Assembly: GCA_045643825.1 (NCBI GenBank)
Contig: JAZRFV010000071.1
Location: 1 to 15,219, forward strand
Length of the DNA stretch: 15,219 bases
Direction: 5' to 3'
DNA from: Scatosoma sp045643825
GTDB taxonomy: Bacteria; Bacillota; Clostridia; Christensenellales; Borkfalkiaceae
In this document: one piece after another, positions 12,770-15,219 of the stretch
How positions within the stretch are numbered: the first letter of the stretch is position 1
Layout: each line of letters starts with the position of its first letter
The notes under the pieces: model-generated
Databases searched by the model: none
What the model was told of the DNA's origin: nothing
What the model saw: the letters and a program-made list of their open reading frames with translations, nothing else
Program-made: the position numbers and the translations under genes

Positions 12770-14128
12770 TTAAGCTGCAATTTTTTGTACTTTTTTATTC
12801 GCGTTAGGCAACCATTCATTTTCAACGAATTGCATAACGTTATCTTCGGGTTTGGTGTTGTTCTTTGCATAGCATTGTAGAATCTTCTTAGATGAGGGAC
12901 TATACTCGAATGTCACGAAAGGGGTTTCCATTTCGTTTATCCTACGGATAAAGAAAATAATGGTTTCGCCTCGCGACATTTTCTTGTCGTAAGTACCACT
13001 TCCAACGCAGTGATGTAACGCTTTACCCTCAGCTTCTAAATCAGCGGGGTTTTTCGCTATTAAAACGGCGAAATCGGCGTTGGTTGAACAATGAGTCAAA
13101 GACGAGTATTTCTTCACAAATTTGGCAAAGCCACGCGCGATTTTTCTTTGTTCAATTTGCATTAACCGCTGACGTTCTTTGTCTGCTTTTTCCTGCTCGA
13201 TTTTACGTCGCGTGTACATTTCTTCTGTGCGTAAATCGTGCCAGAATCTAAAATCACGTGGGAAGCGATTTCTATCCAACGTTAAGTCGATATTTAAGTA
13301 TCTACAAGCGTGAATATAGTCGCTATACAAGGCATAACTTGCTTTTTCTTTGTCGATATAATGAAAAAAGCGTTTAAATTCCTTGGGGGAAATAACGCTT
13401 TTAATGGTTTTATAAAAATAATTTGTAATTAAGTCTTTTTTGCGTTCGGCAAACTCTTGAACTTCCTGTAAGGGGAGTTTTTTCTTATATGCTTCTAAAA
13501 GTGCGTCGCAGTAATAACGACCATATTCCATTTTCTTATCATAATTAGCGATAAGCCATTTATGAAATGCTTTATCTTTTTTAACTTGCTTTAAAATGGT
13601 TTTGTTCATAGCGTAGTTGGATAAACCGCTTTTAATTAAGTATTCGCTTTCAGGGAATTGTTCATAAAGTCGCAAATACTTTAAGATTTCATCGCCGGGG
13701 AAGCGTTTATATTCGCTATATTGATATTCGGGAAAACGATCCAAGAACTCAAGATTTACGGTAGGGGCATACATATCATAGTATTTTCCTTCGCAGGAAT
13801 ACCAAATGCCATCTTCCCATTCTTTTTTGCGCGAGCTGGCTTTTATATCGTGCCAACCGACAACGTATCCACCGACATAATAAAATTCAACGTCTTTCAC
13901 AAGAGCGTTTGTGGAGCGAAGTCCATGAACGGCAACTTGCTTACAAAACCATTGTTCTTTATAATGTTTTACAGCAACGGTTATTTTGACAAGCTCTTTT
14001 TTCCACACTGCAAGATAGGAATAAAAGCGTGTGTTTCCGCAAGGCGTTTTGTAACGGGTTTTATCTTCGCGTTTAATAATAGCGACGATAGATTTAGGGA
14101 TAGGTTTTACATAGTTTCTATCAAGCAT
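12770..14128 (-). CDS. pcfJ: PcfJ-like protein of conjugative elements
   Basis: The protein has 452 residues. The diagnostic PcfJ signature is near the C-terminus: AEGKALHHCVGSGTYDKKMS (366-385, with His372, His373 and Cys374), then GETIIFFIRR, PFVTFEYS and KKILQCYAKNN, up to about residue 440. Residues 1-300 are helical, with many Trp, Tyr and Phe. A charged coiled-coil-like helix (RRKIEQEKADKERQRLMQIE) spans about 307-330. PcfJ occurs with PcfK in plasmid pCF10 and in many integrative elements of Firmicutes. Its biochemical role is not established; the conserved His/Cys cluster suggests metal or nucleic-acid binding, which is inference. AAGGAGG (14136-14142) overlaps the stop of the preceding pcfK gene, so the two are co-translated. 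Codons are AT-rich compared with the host genes. Confidence 0.88.
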   Translation of the reverse strand: MLDRNYVKPIPKSIVAIIKREDKTRYKTPCGNTRFYSYLAVWKKELVKITVAVKHYKEQWFCKQVAVHGLRSTNALVKDVEFYYVGGYVVGWHDIKASSRKKEWEDGIWYSCEGKYYDMYAPTVNLEFLDRFPEYQYSEYKRFPGDEILKYLRLYEQFPESEYLIKSGLSNYAMNKTILKQVKKDKAFHKWLIANYDKKMEYGRYYCDALLEAYKKKLPLQEVQEFAERKKDLITNYFYKTIKSVISPKEFKRFFHYIDKEKASYALYSDYIHACRYLNIDLTLDRNRFPRDFRFWHDLRTEEMYTRRKIEQEKADKERQRLMQIEQRKIARGFAKFVKKYSSLTHCSTNADFAVLIAKNPADLEAEGKALHHCVGSGTYDKKMSRGETIIFFIRRINEMETPFVTFEYSPSSKKILQCYAKNNTKPEDNVMQFVENEWLPNANKKVQKIAA

Positions 14129-14140
14129 TTTGAAGCCTCC

Positions 14141-15139
14141 TTATTGGATATTTAACTTGCCATCGAAAAGTTCGTAAAGAATACACAACGCTTCTTTATC
14201 AAAAGATTTCATAAGCGTGAGTTCTTCTTCAAGAATATCTGGTTCATCATCTTTGACTGTTTCCACGATGGGTTCTGCTTTTTTCGGTGAATAGATTGTA
14301 ACGTCTTCACCATCAACAACAACGAGTAAATTCCGTTTAGAAATTTTGTCGAAGTAGGCATCGGATGCGTGATATGGGAAACCAATCATTGCAACGCGTT
14401 CATGCAGTCCACAATCTCTTCCCGTTAAAGTCAGGTCAAGTTCGTTGGCAATCTTAATTGCGTTTTCTCCAAAGATTTCATAAAAGTCGCCAAGACGATA
14501 AGCGATTACATAATCGGGATATTGTTCTTGGATTTCTAAGTATCGACGATAAAGAGGGGAAGTGGATTGTTTGGCAGGCTCTTTAGATAAGATTTCGCCC
14601 GTTTCCATATCAATGTTCATTTCATTGATTTCTTCTTGCTCGACGTCTTCGTGTAATTCCTCGGTGGGTTCTTCAACCGTTTCTTCTACATCTTCTGTTT
14701 TAGGTTCTTCCTTTTTCTCCATAAGGTCAAACAAGGTAAATTGTGCGGGTTTCTTAGGTTGCACAGGTGTTTTTTGAGAAATGGAGGGGGCAGGTACGCG
14801 TTGAATTGGTTTGCTAACGGGTTTATATTCCGTTCCATCTTCGTTGTAAAGCTTACCTTCTATGGAATCTTCCTCGAAATAGTGGATTGCCCATCCAAAT
14901 ACAATGTCGGATTTTACGCAAGCGCTGGTAGCTCCCTTAGCTGCCAGCTTTTTTGCTTCAGTACAAGCGTAAACCATAAAGCCGTTTAAATCCTTTTTAT
15001 TAAGAAGTTTTTTGCCATCTCTCTCAATAATAACGCCGTTGTTGATTTTCTCGGCAAGAGTCACGCTTACATTTTCTTCTAAATATTCTTTTAATGCATC
15101 GTGTTCTACACAATTAGCTACAAGGTTTAATTTAATCAT
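14141..15139 (-). CDS. pcfK: PcfK-like protein fused to a MutS domain I
   Basis: The protein has 332 residues in three parts. Residues 1-~105 are PcfK-like (EHDALKEYLEENVSVTLAEK, then NGFMVYACTEAKKLAAKGA, then VFGWAIHYFEEDSIEGKLY). Residues 106-190 are a low-complexity linker, first Pro/Lys-rich, then strongly acidic. It contains QFTLF (133-137), which fits the QLxLF sliding-clamp-binding motif. Residues 195-285 are MutS domain I, the mismatch-recognition domain: YRRYLEIQEQYPDYVIAYRL, then GDFYEIFGENA with the Phe-x-Glu motif at 219-221, then LDLTLTGR and IGFPYHASDAY. The other MutS domains, including the ATPase, are absent. A short helical tail follows. The role is unknown; contact with the replication fork or with mismatched DNA is inference. 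AAGGAGA (15147-15153) sets the start. pcfJ begins 12 bases after the stop. Confidence 0.85.
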   Translation of the reverse strand: MIKLNLVANCVEHDALKEYLEENVSVTLAEKINNGVIIERDGKKLLNKKDLNGFMVYACTEAKKLAAKGATSACVKSDIVFGWAIHYFEEDSIEGKLYNEDGTEYKPVSKPIQRVPAPSISQKTPVQPKKPAQFTLFDLMEKKEEPKTEDVEETVEEPTEELHEDVEQEEINEMNIDMETGEILSKEPAKQSTSPLYRRYLEIQEQYPDYVIAYRLGDFYEIFGENAIKIANELDLTLTGRDCGLHERVAMIGFPYHASDAYFDKISKRNLLVVVDGEDVTIYSPKKAEPIVETVKDDEPDILEEELTLMKSFDKEALCILYELFDGKLNIQ

Positions 15140-15141
15140 TT

Positions 15142-15219
15142 TTATTTCTCCTTAATGATTCCGTATTTATCATCTGCATAATATGAACAGTTGAACCAGT
15201 TGAATATAGCGGTGCATTT
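15142..15219 (-). CDS. C-terminal end of an unknown element gene (partial)
   Basis: Reading the minus strand from the right edge gives 25 codons without a stop and then TAA at 15144-15142; the peptide ends CSYYADDKYGIIKEK. The stop is 2 bases before the pcfK ATG, and the pcfK ribosome binding site lies inside the last codons, the same coupling as elsewhere in this operon. That arrangement is the main support; the piece is too short to identify. Confidence 0.5.
   Translation of the reverse strand, partial: KCTAIFNWFNCSYYADDKYGIIKEK

Larger units (their letters stand above)
11527..15219. mobile_element. Left part of an integrated conjugative element (inferred), open at the right edge
   Basis: Several signs agree. 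The block is AT-richer than the host part. All its own genes run on the minus strand with overlapping or nearly touching ends. It encodes PcfK- and PcfJ-like proteins, known from conjugative plasmid pCF10 and common in conjugative elements of Firmicutes. It begins at the 3' end of rlmD (rumA), a known integration site for streptococcal conjugative elements such as ICESde3396. The left boundary is placed at the codons for HVETLV (from 11527), where the usual RlmD C-terminus gives way to an unusual tail; this boundary is inference. No integrase, relaxase, coupling protein or second attachment site is visible, because the window ends first. Confidence 0.6.

Noticed and set aside
13721..14155. Plus-strand open frame opposite pcfJ
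   Set aside because: It is the complement of a well-supported PcfJ coding region and shows no protein family pattern.
14141..15139. Complete MutS mismatch repair protein
   Set aside because: Only domain I is present; there is no connector, lever, clamp or Walker-type ATPase domain.

Overview
The window looks like a chromosome segment from a Bacillota (Firmicutes) bacterium, probably a gut-type Clostridia. The basis is the gene order rpmE - DUF1385/prmC - prfA, AAGGAGG-type ribosome binding sites, TTGnnn-17-TATAAT-like promoters, a DUF5685/J-domain operon, and a PcfK/PcfJ conjugative-element module. This placement comes from recognising families; no database search was possible.

Positions 1-11500 read as host chromosome of moderate GC. 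The left end holds the last 46 codons of ribosomal protein L31 and its terminator. About 400 bases without a gene follow, filled by an array of short palindromes separated by copies of agtgaagtt, which switch to the inverted form aacttcact. Next are one long gene that joins a DUF1385 (YqhQ-like) membrane protein to the release-factor methyltransferase PrmC, and prfA (RF1), the substrate of PrmC. A hairpin shared by both strands separates prfA from a converging gene for a small PH/GRAM-like protein. Then come three single-gene units: a class I aspartate-type aminotransferase, a small P-loop protein with a strong promoter and ribosome binding site, and threonine synthase.

From 8027 a clear promoter starts a four-gene operon: a DUF5685 protein, a J-like protein without the HPD motif and with a Cys-rich tail, a small six-helix membrane protein, and an RlmD-type 23S rRNA uracil methyltransferase. 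The RlmD protein carries an extra C-terminal module of about 105 residues.

From about 11530 to the right edge the sequence appears to be one end of an integrated conjugative element. RlmD seems to acquire a foreign tail at its HVETLV motif. After a terminator, all genes run on the minus strand in an AT-richer block with tight translational coupling: a partial unknown gene, a PcfK-like protein fused to a MutS domain I, PcfJ, a DUF6809-like protein and two small unknown proteins. The element continues beyond the window, so its integrase, relaxase and other attachment site are not visible.

The most interesting items are the palindrome array at 229-536, the RlmD tail as a likely recombination product, the PcfK-MutS I fusion with a sliding-clamp-binding motif, the pairing of a Cys-rich DUF5685 protein with a J-like protein lacking HPD, and the DUF1385-PrmC fusion.
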